Source: Taklimakanibacter lacteus (lineage in GTDB: Bacteria > Pseudomonadota > Alphaproteobacteria > Rhizobiales > Aestuariivirgaceae). From it: a DNA stretch of 64,000 nucleotides. Under the pieces are notes generated by a model that saw only the letters and a program-made list of their open reading frames with translations, was not told the origin of the DNA and searched no databases. The translations under genes and the position numbers were made by a program. The DNA lies in contig QOZQ01000011.1 in the NCBI GenBank assembly GCA_003576695.1, forward strand, positions 155,096 through 219,095, read 5' to 3'. Shown here piece by piece: positions 15,005-24,912 of this stretch (the first letter of the stretch is position 1; each line of letters opens with the position of its first letter).

Positions 15005-16204
15005 ATGGGACCATGCGCGATTTTGCGGCTTCAGCCAATGACTGCGAGTACGGGTGCGCCCATGGCTGACCTGGCCCAGGTCGCCCAGCCCGACCGCGAG
15101 GCCGTTGCGGCGGTCAAGGCGGCGTTTCGAAGCCTGCCGGGGAGTTTCGGCGCCCATCTCTCCTTCTTCGTCCTGTGCGCGGCATATATCGCGGCGTATC
15201 TTTTTGCCGCTTCCACCATCAATCAGGGTGGAATGATCTCGATCGTCAGCATGTTCTCGACCTTCATGCTGGTGTCAGGCCCCATCCTGCTTGCCGCCGC
15301 CATCCTCATCGAGCTCGATCGCGTCATCCGCCGCGAGCGGTCGCAACATCCGCTGGCGGATCTCGCAAAAGGGCTGCTGACCTTCTTCACGCGCGACGGC
15401 CGCTTCGCCAGGGGATTGCCCCTGTTCCTCATGCTGCCGCCCTTCATGTTCGTCTTCGCGCAAGTGAAGGCGCTGATACCCGTGTTCCAACCCTTCGCCT
15501 GGGACCCGGCATTCGATCATCTCGACCGTGTCATGCATTTCGGCAGGCTGCCATGGGAATGGCTGCAGCCCGTGCTCGGTTTTGCCCCCGTCACGCTGGT
15601 GCTCAACCTGAACTATAATTTCTGGTTCCTGGCGATGTGGATCTTCCTCGTTCATTTCCTGTGGGTCGAGCGCAGCGGCATCCATCGCACGCGGACATTG
15701 CTTGCCTTCTTCCTGACCTGGGTGATCTGCGGCAGCCTGCTGGCGGTGCTCCTGTCTTCGGCCGGGCCTGCCTTCTATGGCCGGCTTGGCCTGTCTCCCG
15801 ACCCCTATGCCGGTCTCATGGCCTATCTCAGGGCCGCCAATGAGGCGCTGCCGATCTGGGCGGTGCCGGTCCAGGACATGCTGTGGGCCGGCTATACCGG
15901 CGAGGGGGGACTCCTGCGCGGCATATCGGCGATGCCGAGCGTTCACAATGCCTCGGCTCTTCTGCTGGTGCTCGCGGTCTGGAACAGGTCGATCTTCGTG
16001 CGCAGCGTCGCGATCGCCCATGCGGTGCTCATCTTCATCGGGTCCATCCATCTGGCCTGGCACTATGCCGTCGACAGCTATCTCGCCTGGGCGGTGACGC
16101 TGGCGATCTGGTGGGGCGCGGGGGCGGTGGCGCGCCGGTGGGAAGAGACGCCCCTGGCGCGGAATTTCAGCATGAGCCAAGCCGGGCATCGCCAGCCGGC
16201 CTAA
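15005..16204 (+). CDS. PAP2-superfamily membrane protein (Aur1/Ipt1-like)
   Basis: This protein of up to 399 residues has seven or more hydrophobic segments. The PAP2 phosphatase/phosphotransferase active-site motifs are near the C-terminus: GISAMPSVHNASALL, carrying the catalytic histidine, and SIHLAWHYAVDSYLAW, carrying the second histidine and aspartate. The arrangement is that of the PAP2_3 group, which includes inositol-phosphorylceramide synthases and bacterial phosphoinositol-type transferases. The start may be 15005, 15038 or 15062; none has a strong RBS. It lies directly before suhB, an inositol monophosphatase homologue. The substrate is inference. Confidence 0.82.
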   Translation: MGPCAILRLQPMTASTGAPMADLAQVAQPDREAVAAVKAAFRSLPGSFGAHLSFFVLCAAYIAAYLFAASTINQGGMISIVSMFSTFMLVSGPILLAAAILIELDRVIRRERSQHPLADLAKGLLTFFTRDGRFARGLPLFLMLPPFMFVFAQVKALIPVFQPFAWDPAFDHLDRVMHFGRLPWEWLQPVLGFAPVTLVLNLNYNFWFLAMWIFLVHFLWVERSGIHRTRTLLAFFLTWVICGSLLAVLLSSAGPAFYGRLGLSPDPYAGLMAYLRAANEALPIWAVPVQDMLWAGYTGEGGLLRGISAMPSVHNASALLLVLAVWNRSIFVRSVAIAHAVLIFIGSIHLAWHYAVDSYLAWAVTLAIWWGAGAVARRWEETPLARNFSMSQAGHRQPA

Positions 16205-16228
16205 TCTGCGCACTTGGCTCACGGTCAA

Positions 16229-16275
16229 AGACTTGCTAGGGCGAAGCTCCTTTCCCTCTAGAGCAGGTCCTCATT
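16229..16275 (+). ncRNA. candidate suhB-motif leader RNA
   Basis: The bases just before suhB contain ACTTGCTAGGG, GAAGCTCCTTTCC and CTCTAGAGC. The ends can pair (GCTAGGG with CCCTCTAGAGC, imperfect) around a pyrimidine-rich loop. An RNA motif of this kind was described upstream of suhB in alphaproteobacteria and later found as free small RNAs. I recognise it from memory and position only; a covariance-model search is needed to settle it. Confidence 0.45.
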
Positions 16276-17079
16276 GTGGCTCAATCGGCTAATCTCACCG
16301 TCATGATCAATGCCGTGCGCAAGGCGGCGCGCGGCGTGCAACGCGATTTCGGCGAAATCGCCAATCTCCAGGTCTCGGTCAAGGGGCCGGGAAACTTCGT
16401 CACCGCCGCCGACAAGCGCTGCGAGAAGGTCATCCGCGAAGAGCTCGAAAAGGCGCGTCCCGGCTACAGCTTCCTGATGGAGGAATCAGGCAGCGTGACC
16501 GGCAGCGATGCCGATCACCGCTGGATCATCGATCCGATCGACGGAACGACGAATTTCATTCATTCGATCCCCTTCTTCGCGCTGTCGGTGGCGCTCGAGC
16601 GCAAGGGCGATCTCCTGGCAGCCGTCACCTATAACCCGATCTCGGATGAGCTGTTCACGGCAGAACGCGGGCAGGGCGCCTTCCTCAACAACCGGCGCCT
16701 GCGCGTGGCGGCGCGCAAGCTCCTCGCCGACAGCGTGGTGGCCTGGGGCATTCCCTCGATCGGGGATGAGGATCGTCATGCCCAGTTCCAGCGCGAGATG
16801 GCTCAACTTCTGCCCAAGGTCGCGGCGATCCGCCAGATGGGCTCGGCGGCGCTCGAGCTCGCTTACGTCGCGGCCGGCCGCATCGATGTGATGCAAGGCC
16901 GCGGCCTCGAGCCCTGGGACAGCGCCGCCGGCATCCTGATGGTGCGCGAGGCCGGCGGCGTCACGATGTCGGCGGAAGGCGAGAAGGCGCCGTTCGAGAC
17001 AGGCACGATCCTTGCCGGCAATGCCGATCTCGTTCCTCTGATCAAGGCGGAGATAGCGGCGGCTCGTAAAGCCGCCTGA
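16276..17079 (+). CDS. suhB: inositol monophosphatase family protein SuhB
   Basis: This is a 267-residue member of the Mg-dependent, Li-sensitive phosphatase family. Metal-site motifs are EE at 69-70, DPIDGTTNF at 86-94 and EPWDSAAGILMVREAGG near 212. SuhB hydrolyses inositol-1-phosphate and, in Escherichia coli, also takes part in ribosomal RNA antitermination and RNase III-related phenotypes. The start is a GTG; the aligned N-terminus (before VMINAVRKAARGVQRDFGEIANLQVS) needs it, whereas the next ATG would remove nine family residues. Confidence 0.94.
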   Translation: MAQSANLTVMINAVRKAARGVQRDFGEIANLQVSVKGPGNFVTAADKRCEKVIREELEKARPGYSFLMEESGSVTGSDADHRWIIDPIDGTTNFIHSIPFFALSVALERKGDLLAAVTYNPISDELFTAERGQGAFLNNRRLRVAARKLLADSVVAWGIPSIGDEDRHAQFQREMAQLLPKVAAIRQMGSAALELAYVAAGRIDVMQGRGLEPWDSAAGILMVREAGGVTMSAEGEKAPFETGTILAGNADLVPLIKAEIAAARKAA

Positions 17080-17101
17080 GTCGCCCAGCAGGCTCACATG
17101 G

Positions 17102-17129
17102 AAAAGGCCGGGACTTGCCCGGCCTTTTT
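17102..17129. terminator. bidirectional terminator between suhB and rpsU
   Basis: AAGGCCGGG and CCCGGCCTT form a 9-bp stem with loop ACTTG, preceded by A residues and followed by five T residues, between two converging genes. It can end both transcripts. Confidence 0.85.
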
Positions 17130-17152
17130 CGTCTCCGCGCTTGTGGCGCGAA

Positions 17153-17386
17153 TTACGGCTTCACGACCTTCTTGGGGGCCGGCAACAGGCCTTCGCGCTG
17201 AAGGCGCTTGCGGGCCAGCTTGCGGGCGCGGCGAACGGCTTCCGCCTTTTCGCGGGCCTTCTTCTCGGAAGGCTTTTCATAGTGGCCGCGGAGCTTCATC
17301 TCGCGGAAAATGCCCTCGCGCTGCATCTTCTTCTTGAGGGCCTTGAGCGCCTGATCGACGTTGTTGTCGCGAACGATAACTTGCAC
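17153..17386 (-). CDS. rpsU: 30S ribosomal protein S21
   Basis: This 77-residue protein starts [20 protein letters not shown] and has [34 protein letters not shown], the S21 signature, with an alphaproteobacterial basic tail ending PAPKKVVKP. It contributes to 30S function in mRNA binding near the anti-Shine-Dalgarno region. Single gene, ended by the bidirectional hairpin at 17102-17129. Confidence 0.97.
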   Translation of the reverse strand: MQVIVRDNNVDQALKALKKKMQREGIFREMKLRGHYEKPSEKKAREKAEAVRRARKLARKRLQREGLLPAPKKVVKP

Positions 17387-17500
17387 GAGATTTGACCTCG
17401 GTTCCTTTGTTAACGGTTGTGTCCAGAAGGCGGGTCCGGATAAGCAGACCCATCGAAAGGGTTACCCCTCTCAAGCTGGCGGGCGAAATAGCACAGGGTT

Positions 17501-18598
17501 TCAGTCCTGTCGAGGGGTCAGCCTGTTCACATGGCCCATTTTCCGGCCGGGTCTCGATTCCGCCTTGCCATAGAGGTGGATAGCGGTCCGGGGCTCCCGG
17601 GCAAGATCCTGCCAGCCGGCAGCGTCATCGCCCAGGAGATTGGTCATGACGACGTCGCTATGGCGTTCCGGACCGCCCAGCGGCCAGCCGGCGACGGCCC
17701 TGATATGCTGCTCGAACTGCGAGATGAGGCAAGCGTCCATGGTCCAGTGGCCGGAATTATGGACGCGGGGCGCGATCTCATTGACGATCAGCCTCTCGCG
17801 ACCGGTTTCCCGGGACAGGAACAGTTCGACCCCGATGATGCCGACATAATCGAGCGCCGCGGTGATCCGCCGGGCGATGTCGCGCGCCGCCTCCGCGGTC
17901 TCGGGGGCGATCGCCGCCGGCACGATCGACTGATGCAGGATATGATTCGCGTGCCGGTTCTCGGGCACGTCATAGACCGCTACCGCGCCGTCCCAGCCGC
18001 GCGCGGCGATGACGGAGACCTCCTTCTCGAAAGCGACAAAGCCCTCGAGAATGGCGGGCCTCCCGCCGGTCTGCGCCCAGGCGGCATCAAGCGCCGTATC
18101 GGCCCTGATCGTCGTCTGACCCTTGCCGTCATAGCCGAAGCGGCGGGTCTTCAGGATGGCCGGCCGGCCGATAAGGGCAACCGCCTCGGCAAGCCCTGCC
18201 GGATCATCGACAGGGGCGAAGGGCGCGGTTTCGAGACCAATGCGGGTGAGGAAGGTCTTTTCGACCAGTCGGTCCTGGCTGGTGGCGAGCGCTTCCGCGC
18301 CCGGCGCCAGGGGCTTCAGGCGGCCGAGGATCGCGGCGGTCTCGGCGGGCACATTCTCGAATTCATAGGTCACGACGTCGACAGCCGAGGCAAAGGCCTC
18401 GAGCGCGGCACTGTCGTCATAGGCGGCGCAAATATGGTGGGCGGAGACCTGGAAGGCCGGGCTGTCGGGCTCCGGCGCATAGATATGGCAGCGCAGCCCC
18501 AGGCGCGCGGCGGCAAGGGTCAGCATGCGGCCGAGCTGGCCGCCGCCCAGAATGCCGATGACGGAATTGGGCGGCAGAGGCCGCGAGAGCCGCATCAA
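17501..18598 (-). CDS. purK: 5-(carboxyamino)imidazole ribonucleotide synthase
   Basis: This 365-residue ATP-grasp enzyme converts AIR, bicarbonate and ATP to N5-CAIR in purine synthesis. It has the N-terminal [12 protein letters not shown], the central [11 protein letters not shown] to [12 protein letters not shown] region of the ATP-grasp fold, and [36 protein letters not shown], which is diagnostic of PurK. Its ATG overlaps the purE stop (ATGA, 18595-18598), so it is translationally coupled to purE. Confidence 0.96.
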   Translation of the reverse strand: MMRLSRPLPPNSVIGILGGGQLGRMLTLAAARLGLRCHIYAPEPDSPAFQVSAHHICAAYDDSAALEAFASAVDVVTYEFENVPAETAAILGRLKPLAPGAEALATSQDRLVEKTFLTRIGLETAPFAPVDDPAGLAEAVALIGRPAILKTRRFGYDGKGQTTIRADTALDAAWAQTGGRPAILEGFVAFEKEVSVIAARGWDGAVAVYDVPENRHANHILHQSIVPAAIAPETAEAARDIARRITAALDYVGIIGVELFLSRETGRERLIVNEIAPRVHNSGHWTMDACLISQFEQHIRAVAGWPLGGPERHSDVVMTNLLGDDAAGWQDLAREPRTAIHLYGKAESRPGRKMGHVNRLTPRQD

Positions 18599-19170
18599 GT
18601 CCCGTCCTTAGGGCGTTCTGCAACGGCAGCGGTCTGCTTTGCCCGCCAGGCCTCCAGCCGCTTGCCCAGCGCCTTGTCATTGAGGGCGAGGATACCGGCG
18701 GCGAGCAGGGCGGCGTTGATGGCGCCGGGCTTGCCAATGGCGAGCGTGCCGACGGGGATGCCGGGCGGCATCTGGACGATGGAATAGAGGCTGTCCTGGC
18801 CTTTCAGCGCCTGGCTCTCGACCGGCACGCCCAGCACCGGCAAGGTCGTCATCGAGGCGGTCATGCCGGGCAGGTGGGCGGCGCCGCCGGCCCCGGCGAT
18901 GATGACCTGGAAACCCTCATCCCGGGCGCCCTTGGCGAAAGCGTAGAGCCTTTCCGGGGTGCGATGCGCCGAGACGATGCGGGCCTCGTGCGCAATGCCA
19001 AGCTCGGCCAGCGTGTCGGCCGCATGTTTCATGGTCGAGGGCCAATCGGACTGGCTGCCCATGATGATGGCGACCCTGGAGCGCCGTGCCGGCGCTTTAA
19101 GGTTTTGTTTCCGCGCATCGGCTTGTCCTGAACCTGCGCGCATTTTTCGGGCCGGTGCCTTGGCGCTCAT
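18595..19170 (-). CDS. purE: N5-CAIR mutase PurE (class I)
   Basis: This 191-residue enzyme moves the carboxyl group of N5-CAIR to give CAIR. The motifs [26 protein letters not shown] and [27 protein letters not shown] place it in class I, which works with PurK. Compared with the usual 160-170 residues it has a basic N-terminal extension of about 30 residues (rich in Lys, Arg, Ala). The start overlaps the end of the DUF465 gene by four bases, so a shorter start is less likely. Operon: DUF465-purE-purK. Confidence 0.95.
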   Translation of the reverse strand: MSAKAPARKMRAGSGQADARKQNLKAPARRSRVAIIMGSQSDWPSTMKHAADTLAELGIAHEARIVSAHRTPERLYAFAKGARDEGFQVIIAGAGGAAHLPGMTASMTTLPVLGVPVESQALKGQDSLYSIVQMPPGIPVGTLAIGKPGAINAALLAAGILALNDKALGKRLEAWRAKQTAAVAERPKDGT

Positions 19171-19376
19171 GCGATGATGTCCGGGATCAGCTTGTCCTCG
19201 ACCTTCTGGATCTCGTCCTTGATCTGCAGCTTCATCTTCTTGAGCCGGCGCAGCTGGAGCTGGTCGCCGGTGCCGGACGCTTCGAGCGAGGAAATGGCGG
19301 CATCCAGGTCGCGATGTTGCTGTCGCAGCGTCATGAGCCTCGTCTGCAGAAGATTCTCTTCAGTCCCGTTGTTCAT
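19167..19376 (-). CDS. DUF465 (YdcH-like) protein
   Basis: This 69-residue, highly charged coiled-coil protein contains [20 protein letters not shown] and [30 protein letters not shown]. The family pattern (LxxxHxxLDxxI then LKKxKLxLKDEI) is clear. Function is unknown. The ATG at 19376 fits the family start. Its stop overlaps the purE start, making it the first gene of the purine operon; the same arrangement is frequent in Hyphomicrobiales. Confidence 0.85.
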   Translation of the reverse strand: MNNGTEENLLQTRLMTLRQQHRDLDAAISSLEASGTGDQLQLRRLKKMKLQIKDEIQKVEDKLIPDIIA

Positions 19377-19495
19377 TCCGGCGCCAGACCCCGTTTTCGC
19401 ACCGATTTTTCCACACTCCCCTATGCCCTTGCACAGGGTTCGACAAGACCCCAAGTCTGTGTCACACTTATTTGGTCAACACAGAGGAGGCTTTG

Positions 19496-19672
19496 ATGAG
19501 CGTTCAAGCGCATCTCGGTGAACTGGCGGCAAAACATAAGGCTCTGGAAGCCGAGCTTGAGGACTGCATGTCCCATCCGGCTTCGTCAGATGCCGAAATT
19601 GCCGAGCTGAAGCGCAAGAAACTCCGAATCAAAGACGAGATGAGCAAAATCGCCGTGCAGATGAAGCACTAG
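19496..19672 (+). CDS. second DUF465 (YdcH-like) protein
   Basis: This 58-residue coiled-coil protein starts MSVQAHLGELAAKHKALEAELED and ends ELKRKKLRIKDEMSKIAVQMKH. It is related to the DUF465 protein just across the divergent promoter. The start is fixed by a strong AGAGGAGG six bases upstream. It ends four bases into the converging cupin gene. Function is unknown. Confidence 0.85.
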   Translation: MSVQAHLGELAAKHKALEAELEDCMSHPASSDAEIAELKRKKLRIKDEMSKIAVQMKH

Positions 19673-20184
19673 CTCTTGCGGCGCTGCCGGTCCGGCAGGC
19701 CGTCATGCGGCCCAAGCGGCCGCGGGGGATCGATTTTCCAGTGCCGTGCGCCGATTTCGGCGTTGCGATGCGGGTGGAGTGGATAATGTATCCTGCTCCG
19801 CGTGCGTGACGCTTCGCCGACCACCAGGAATCTGACATCCCGATCGGTGTTGTTCAGGATCGTGTGGGCGAGGCCCGTCCCGGCAGGGAAGGAAACGCCA
19901 TCGCCCGGCTTGAGACGTTTCAGATAGCCGTCGGCCCAAAGATCCGGCTCGCCCTCGAGGACGAAGACGAATTCCTCCTCGTCGGCCTCGGCATGCGGCC
20001 ACGACACGCGCCGGCCGGGCTGCAATCTCTCGTGATGGATGCCGAGCCGCATCAGCCCGAATTTTTCGCCGAAGGAAGCGCTGATCGATTGGAGCTCGTC
20101 GGAGCCCTCGTAATGATTGTCGTCCTCGCCCTCGATATCGCGCCAATGCGCGATGAAAGCCGAGTAATCGACAGGCCCGGTCAT
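19669..20184 (-). CDS. cupin-domain protein
   Basis: The start at 20184 follows GGGAGG by six bases. The 171-residue product has a single cupin barrel: GIHHERLQPGRRVSWPHAEADEEEFVFVLEGEPDLWADGYLKRLKPGDGVSFPAGTGLAHTILNNTD, with the two conserved motifs and a metal site offered by H, E and a later H. The C-terminus is basic and proline-rich. This type is often called a cupin superfamily or sugar-binding regulator-like protein; its substrate is unknown. It is downstream of the aldolase operon on the same strand. Confidence 0.85.
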   Translation of the reverse strand: MTGPVDYSAFIAHWRDIEGEDDNHYEGSDELQSISASFGEKFGLMRLGIHHERLQPGRRVSWPHAEADEEEFVFVLEGEPDLWADGYLKRLKPGDGVSFPAGTGLAHTILNNTDRDVRFLVVGEASRTRSRIHYPLHPHRNAEIGARHWKIDPPRPLGPHDGLPDRQRRKS

Positions 20185-20270
20185 GACCAACCTCCCTCAC
20201 AAGCAGGACGGCCTGCCCGAGGCAGCTGCGTGGCGGCCCTTCAGGCAGGACGGTTCAGCAGACAAGATTC

Positions 20271-21290
20271 TCAGGCAGCCTTTTCGAGCTTCTGCGACCA
20301 CTTGCCGGCAGCCGCGAGCGCGTTCATCTCGGCGCGGTGGTTGAATGCCTTCTGGGCGGCGGTGACATTCTCCGCCTTGCCCTTCCAGGTTTTCAGAGCC
20401 GCCGCCTGCAGCGCCCGGCCATAGGAGAAGGTGAGCTTCCAGGGCAGGTTGCCGATGGCGTTCATGTAGTGGAGATGCGCGGTTGCGTCCTCGTCCGACT
20501 GGCCGCCCGAGAGGAAGGCGATGCCCGGCACCGCGCCCGGCACGCAGCGCTTCAGCACGGCGACGGTCTTCTCCGCCACTTCCTCGCGCGAGGCCTGCCT
20601 GGGGCAGTCCTTGCCGGACACGACCATGTTCGGCTTGAGGATCGTGCCTTCGAGCGCGACGCCGGCATAATAGAGCTCGCGGAACAGCTCGCTCAGCGCC
20701 CATTCCGAGACCTTCATGCAGCTATCGATGTCGTGATTGCCTTCCATGAGCACTTCCGGCTCGACGATGGGAACGAGGCCGCCTTCCTGGCAGAGTGCCG
20801 CATAGCGGGCCAGCGCATGGGCGTTGGCATGGATGGAATTGTGGCTGGGCAGGCCCGGGCCGATATCGATCACCGCGCGCCATTTGGCGAACTGGGCGCC
20901 CAGGGCCACATATTCCTTGATGCGGTCACGCAGACCATCGAGGCCCTCGGTCACCGTTTCCTTGGGTGACAGAGCCAGAGGCTTGGCGCCGGCGTCGAGC
21001 TTGATGCCGGGAATGGCGCCCGCCGACTTGATGACGTCGACCAGGGGCGTCCCGTTCTTCGCCTTCTGGCGGATCGTCTCGTCGAACAGGATGACGCCCG
21101 AAATATACTTCGACATTCCCTCCCTGGCGGAGAACAGCATCTCGCGATAGTCGCGGCGATTTTCCTCCGTGGACGGAAGATTTATCGAGTCGAAGCGCTT
21201 CTTGATCGATCCGGTGCTTTCATCGGCGGCAAGTATGCCCTTGCCGGGCGTCACCATCGCTTCGGCCACTTTCGCGAGTTTGTCGGTCAT
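20271..21290 (-). CDS. class I fructose-bisphosphate aldolase
   Basis: This 339-residue enzyme cleaves fructose-1,6-bisphosphate to two triose phosphates by a Schiff base, without metal. It is of the eukaryote-like class I type: MTDKLAKVAEAMVTPGKGILAADESTGSIKKRF at the start, EGTILKPNMV with the Schiff-base lysine, and FLSGGQSDEDATAHL. The start at 21290 is chosen since the family begins there; it lies two bases after the pgk stop, so the genes are an operon. Part of tkt-pgk-aldolase on the minus strand. Confidence 0.95.
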   Translation of the reverse strand: MTDKLAKVAEAMVTPGKGILAADESTGSIKKRFDSINLPSTEENRRDYREMLFSAREGMSKYISGVILFDETIRQKAKNGTPLVDVIKSAGAIPGIKLDAGAKPLALSPKETVTEGLDGLRDRIKEYVALGAQFAKWRAVIDIGPGLPSHNSIHANAHALARYAALCQEGGLVPIVEPEVLMEGNHDIDSCMKVSEWALSELFRELYYAGVALEGTILKPNMVVSGKDCPRQASREEVAEKTVAVLKRCVPGAVPGIAFLSGGQSDEDATAHLHYMNAIGNLPWKLTFSYGRALQAAALKTWKGKAENVTAAQKAFNHRAEMNALAAAGKWSQKLEKAA

Positions 21291-21292
21291 TC

Positions 21293-22492
21293 TCAAGCTC
21301 CTCTCAATGCCGTCACACCTGGCAGCGGTTTGCCTTCCAGCCACTCGAGGAAGGCGCCTCCCGCCGTTGAAATGTAGCTGAAGTCATCGGCCGCGCCCGC
21401 ATGATTGAGGGCCGCCACGGTGTCGCCGCCGCCGGCGATCGAAACGAGCTTGCCGCGCCTGGTCAGCTCGGCCGCATGGCGCGCCGCCTCATTGGTCGCC
21501 TTGTCGAAGGGGGCGATCTCGAAGGCGCCGAGCGGGCCGTTCCACACCACCGTGCCGGCCTTGTCGAAAGCGGCCTTGATGGCGGCGACGCTCTCAGGTC
21601 CCGTATCGAGGATCATGTCGTCGGCCGCGACATCGGACACGTCCACCACGCGGCTCGGGCTGCCGGCCTTGAACTCCCTGGCGACGACGCCGTCGACGGG
21701 AAGCAGGATCTCGCAGGATTTCGACTTCGCGGTGGCGATGATGTCCCTGGCGGTGTTCGCCAGATCATGCTCGCAGAGCGACTTGCCGACCGGATAGCCG
21801 AGCGCCGCCAGGAAGGTGTTGGCCATGCCGCCGCCGATCACGATCACATTGGCGATGCCCGACAGGTTGCCGAGCAATTCGAGCTTGGTCGAGACCTTGG
21901 CGCCGCCGACGACGGCAACGAGAGGACGCTTCGGCTTTTCGAGCGCAGCGGCGAGCGCCTTGAGCTCGGCCTCCATGGCGCGCCCGGCAAAGGCCGGGAT
22001 GACATGGGCAATGCCCTCGGTCGAGGAATGGGCGCGGTGCGCCGCCGAAAAGGCGTCGTTCACATAGGCATCGCCGAGGCTGGCGAAGAGACTGGACAGG
22101 CCGGCGTCGTTCTTCTCCTCACCCGCATGATAGCGGGTGTTCTCCATGAGGAGGCACTCACCGGGCCTGGCCGCTTTGGCAGCCGCGACCGCCTTGCCGT
22201 CCTGCCAGTCGGTGAACACGAAGGTCACGGGCCGGCCCAGCGCCTTTTCGAGCGCCGGCGCCACGGGCTTCAGCGACATCTCCGGCACGACCTTGCCCTT
22301 GGGACGGTCGAAATGGGCGAGCAGGATGACGGCAGCGCCCTTGTCGAGCAGCTCCCTGATGGTCGGCACGATGCGCTCGATGCGGGTCGCATCGCGCACT
22401 TCGCCATTCTCGATCGGCACATTGAGATCGACGCGCAGCACGACGCGCTTGCCCTTCGCGTCGAGCTGGTCGAGGGTCCGGAAGGCCGGCAT
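21293..22492 (-). CDS. pgk: phosphoglycerate kinase
   Basis: This 399-residue glycolytic and Calvin-type enzyme transfers the acyl phosphate of 1,3-bisphosphoglycerate to ADP. It has [13 protein letters not shown] at the start, [51 protein letters not shown] and the C-terminal [22 protein letters not shown] lies ten bases before the ATG. The upstream 217 bases hold an intergenic repeat where many relatives have gap. Confidence 0.97.
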   Translation of the reverse strand: MPAFRTLDQLDAKGKRVVLRVDLNVPIENGEVRDATRIERIVPTIRELLDKGAAVILLAHFDRPKGKVVPEMSLKPVAPALEKALGRPVTFVFTDWQDGKAVAAAKAARPGECLLMENTRYHAGEEKNDAGLSSLFASLGDAYVNDAFSAAHRAHSSTEGIAHVIPAFAGRAMEAELKALAAALEKPKRPLVAVVGGAKVSTKLELLGNLSGIANVIVIGGGMANTFLAALGYPVGKSLCEHDLANTARDIIATAKSKSCEILLPVDGVVAREFKAGSPSRVVDVSDVAADDMILDTGPESVAAIKAAFDKAGTVVWNGPLGAFEIAPFDKATNEAARHAAELTRRGKLVSIAGGGDTVAALNHAGAADDFSYISTAGGAFLEWLEGKPLPGVTALRGA

Positions 22493-22510
22493 CAGCGCAA
22501 GGCCTCCAAG

Positions 22511-22690
22511 ATTTCCCCTTCTCCCGTCCGGAGGATGGGAGAAGGTGCCCGAAGGGCGGATGAGGGCTCTTTCATGAAGCGTGCAAAGAATTCAAAAACA
22601 GTTCCTTTTGCGGGCAAAGAGCCCTCACCCGGCCTTCGGCCACCCATTGCTTCGCAACGGGCGAGGGGGGAAGTTGGAGACATTTCCCTT
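22511..22690. repeat. intergenic palindromic repeat, family A copy 1
   Basis: This is a non-coding stretch between tkt and pgk. Two arms face each other: GCGGATGAGGGCTCT (22557-22571) and AGAGCCCTCACCCGG (22619-22633), flanked by further hairpins (CTTCTCCC...GGGAGAAG). A related copy is at 48595-48737. This CCCTCACCC/CTCTCCC type is common between genes in Hyphomicrobiales. Confidence 0.8.
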
Positions 22691-22709
22691 GCAAGTCCAA
22701 AGGCAGCCA

Positions 22710-24746
22710 TCAGCGCTTCTTCTTTTTGACCGCTTGCAGCACGTGCTTCGCCGTGATGCCGAAATGCGGATAGAGCTTCTCGATCGGGCCCGATGCGCCG
22801 AAGCCGGTCATGCCGATGAAGATGCCGTCGAGGCCGATGAAGCGGTCCCAGTTGTTGCGCAGCGCCGCTTCGATGCCGATGCGGATCTTCTCGGTGCCGA
22901 GCACCTTGTCCTTGTAGGCCTTGCTCTGCTTTTCGAAGAGATCCATCGAGGGCACCGAGACGACGCGGGTCGGGATGCCGGCCTTGTCGAGCAGCGCCTT
23001 GGCATCGATGGCGATCTCAATCTCCGAACCTGACGCGAAGATGACAGCTTTCGACTTCTTCGCGCTGGCGGCGATCTCATAGGCGCCCTGAGCGCAGAGA
23101 TTCTTCGCCGAGAAGGTGAGCCGCGCCGGCCTCAGCTTCTGGCGCGTCAAAGCCAGGATGCTCGGGGTCTTCGCGGCCTGCAGCGCCAGCTGCCAGCATT
23201 CCGCCGTCTCGACCGCATCGCAGGGACGGAAGACATGGAGATTGGGGATGGCGCGCAAAGCCGCCAGATGCTCGACCGGCTGGTGGGTCGGACCGTCCTC
23301 GCCGAGGCCGATCGAATCATGCGTCATCACATAGATCACGCGCACGCCCATCAGCGCCGAGAGGCGGATCGAGGGGCGGCAATAATCGGTGAAGACCAGG
23401 AAGGTGCCGCCATAGGGGATGACGCCGCCATGCAGCGCCATGCCGTTCATCGCGGCCGCCATGCCATGCTCGCGGATGCCGTAATAGACATAGCGCCCGC
23501 CATAGTCGGCGGCATTGAGGGCCTTGAGATCCCTGGACTTGGTGTTGTTCGAGCCGGTGAGGTCGGCCGAGCCGCCAATGGTCTCAGGCACTGCCGCATT
23601 GATGACGTCCAGCGCATTCTGCGAGGAATTGCGCGTGGCGAGCGCCGGCGGCGACTTGGCGAGCTCCTTCTTGTAGCCCGAGACGATCTCGTCGAAATTC
23701 GCCGGCAGGGTGCCCGCCCGGGTGCGGTTGAATTCGCTCTTGGCCGAGCTGGCGGCGAGGCGCTTCTCCCAGGCCTCGCGCTCGGCGCGGCCGCGCTTTC
23801 CGGCGGCGCGCCAGAAATCCAGGATGTCGCCAGGAATGTCGAAGGGCGGGTGGTCCCAGCCCAGCGTCTTGCGGGCGAGCGCCACTTCGTCAGCACCCAA
23901 GGGTGCGCCATGGGTGGCGGCGGTGCCCTGCTTGTTGGGCGCGCCATAGCCGATGATCGTCTTGCAGGCGATGAGCGAGGGCTTGTCGCTTTTCTGCGCG
24001 GCCTCGAGCGCCGCGGCGATGGCGTCGGCGTCATGGCCGTCGATGCGGGTCACGTTCCAGCCCGAGGCCTGATAGCGGGTGAGCTGGTCGGTCGAATCCG
24101 CCATCGACACCTTGCCGTCGATCGAGATGCCGTTGTCGTCGAAGAGCACGATCAGGTGGTTGAGCTTGAGATGGCCGGCAAGGGTTATCGCCTCTTGCGA
24201 TATGCCTTCCATGTGGCAGCCGTCGCCCGCCAGCACATAGGTCTTGTGGTTGACGAGATCGCTGCCATAGCGGGCATTGAGATGGCGCTCGGCGATCGCC
24301 ATGCCGACGGCATTGGCGAGGCCCTGGCCCAAGGGGCCGGTGGTCGTTTCGATACCCTCCGCATGGCCATATTCGGGATGGCCCGCCGTCTTCGACCCGA
24401 GCTGGCGGAAATTCTTCAGCTGGTCGAGCGTCATGTCCTTGTAGCCAAGGAGGAAAAGCAGCGAATAGAGCAGCATCGAGCCGTGTCCGGCGGACAAGAC
24501 GAAGCGGTCGCGGTCGGGCCAGTGCGGGTCGGCGGCGTCGAATTTGAGGAAGCGCGAAAACAGCACGGTCGCGATGTCGGCAGCGCCCATGGGAAGCCCC
24601 GGATGGCCGGAATTCGCCTTCTGCACGGCATCCATGCTCAGCGCCCGGATCGCATTGGCGCAGGTCCGGAGCTTCAGGCGCTCTTCATCCGAAGTGAGGG
24701 TGGCGCTGAGGGGGAGCGGCATAGGTGCCGCCATATCGGATGTCAT
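22710..24746 (-). CDS. tkt: transketolase
   Basis: This 678-residue thiamine-diphosphate enzyme moves two-carbon units between sugar phosphates in the pentose phosphate pathway. It has [58 protein letters not shown], the ThDP motif [13 protein letters not shown] through the FDDN aspartate-asparagine pair, and [20 protein letters not shown]. All usual active-site histidines are present. First gene of the tkt-pgk-aldolase cluster; the start at 24746 or four codons later cannot be separated. Confidence 0.97.
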   Translation of the reverse strand: MTSDMAAPMPLPLSATLTSDEERLKLRTCANAIRALSMDAVQKANSGHPGLPMGAADIATVLFSRFLKFDAADPHWPDRDRFVLSAGHGSMLLYSLLFLLGYKDMTLDQLKNFRQLGSKTAGHPEYGHAEGIETTTGPLGQGLANAVGMAIAERHLNARYGSDLVNHKTYVLAGDGCHMEGISQEAITLAGHLKLNHLIVLFDDNGISIDGKVSMADSTDQLTRYQASGWNVTRIDGHDADAIAAALEAAQKSDKPSLIACKTIIGYGAPNKQGTAATHGAPLGADEVALARKTLGWDHPPFDIPGDILDFWRAAGKRGRAEREAWEKRLAASSAKSEFNRTRAGTLPANFDEIVSGYKKELAKSPPALATRNSSQNALDVINAAVPETIGGSADLTGSNNTKSRDLKALNAADYGGRYVYYGIREHGMAAAMNGMALHGGVIPYGGTFLVFTDYCRPSIRLSALMGVRVIYVMTHDSIGLGEDGPTHQPVEHLAALRAIPNLHVFRPCDAVETAECWQLALQAAKTPSILALTRQKLRPARLTFSAKNLCAQGAYEIAASAKKSKAVIFASGSEIEIAIDAKALLDKAGIPTRVVSVPSMDLFEKQSKAYKDKVLGTEKIRIGIEAALRNNWDRFIGLDGIFIGMTGFGASGPIEKLYPHFGITAKHVLQAVKKKKR

Positions 24747-24912
24747 GGGCTGCTCGCTTTCCGGTGATGCGGGGGGCCACAGATAGCATCCGAGCCCCCC
24801 GAGTCAACCTCCCGGGACGACAGTCGAGGCGGTTGCACGGATGGGCGGCTGCGCCTAATTTACAAGCAGTGCCGGAAGGGATTCGCTGAGGCCGGCCAGC
24901 AGTTGGGATGAA

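Noticed and set aside
23235..24767. A 510-codon plus-strand frame opposite tkt
   Set aside because: It covers the transketolase gene and shows no recognisable motif.
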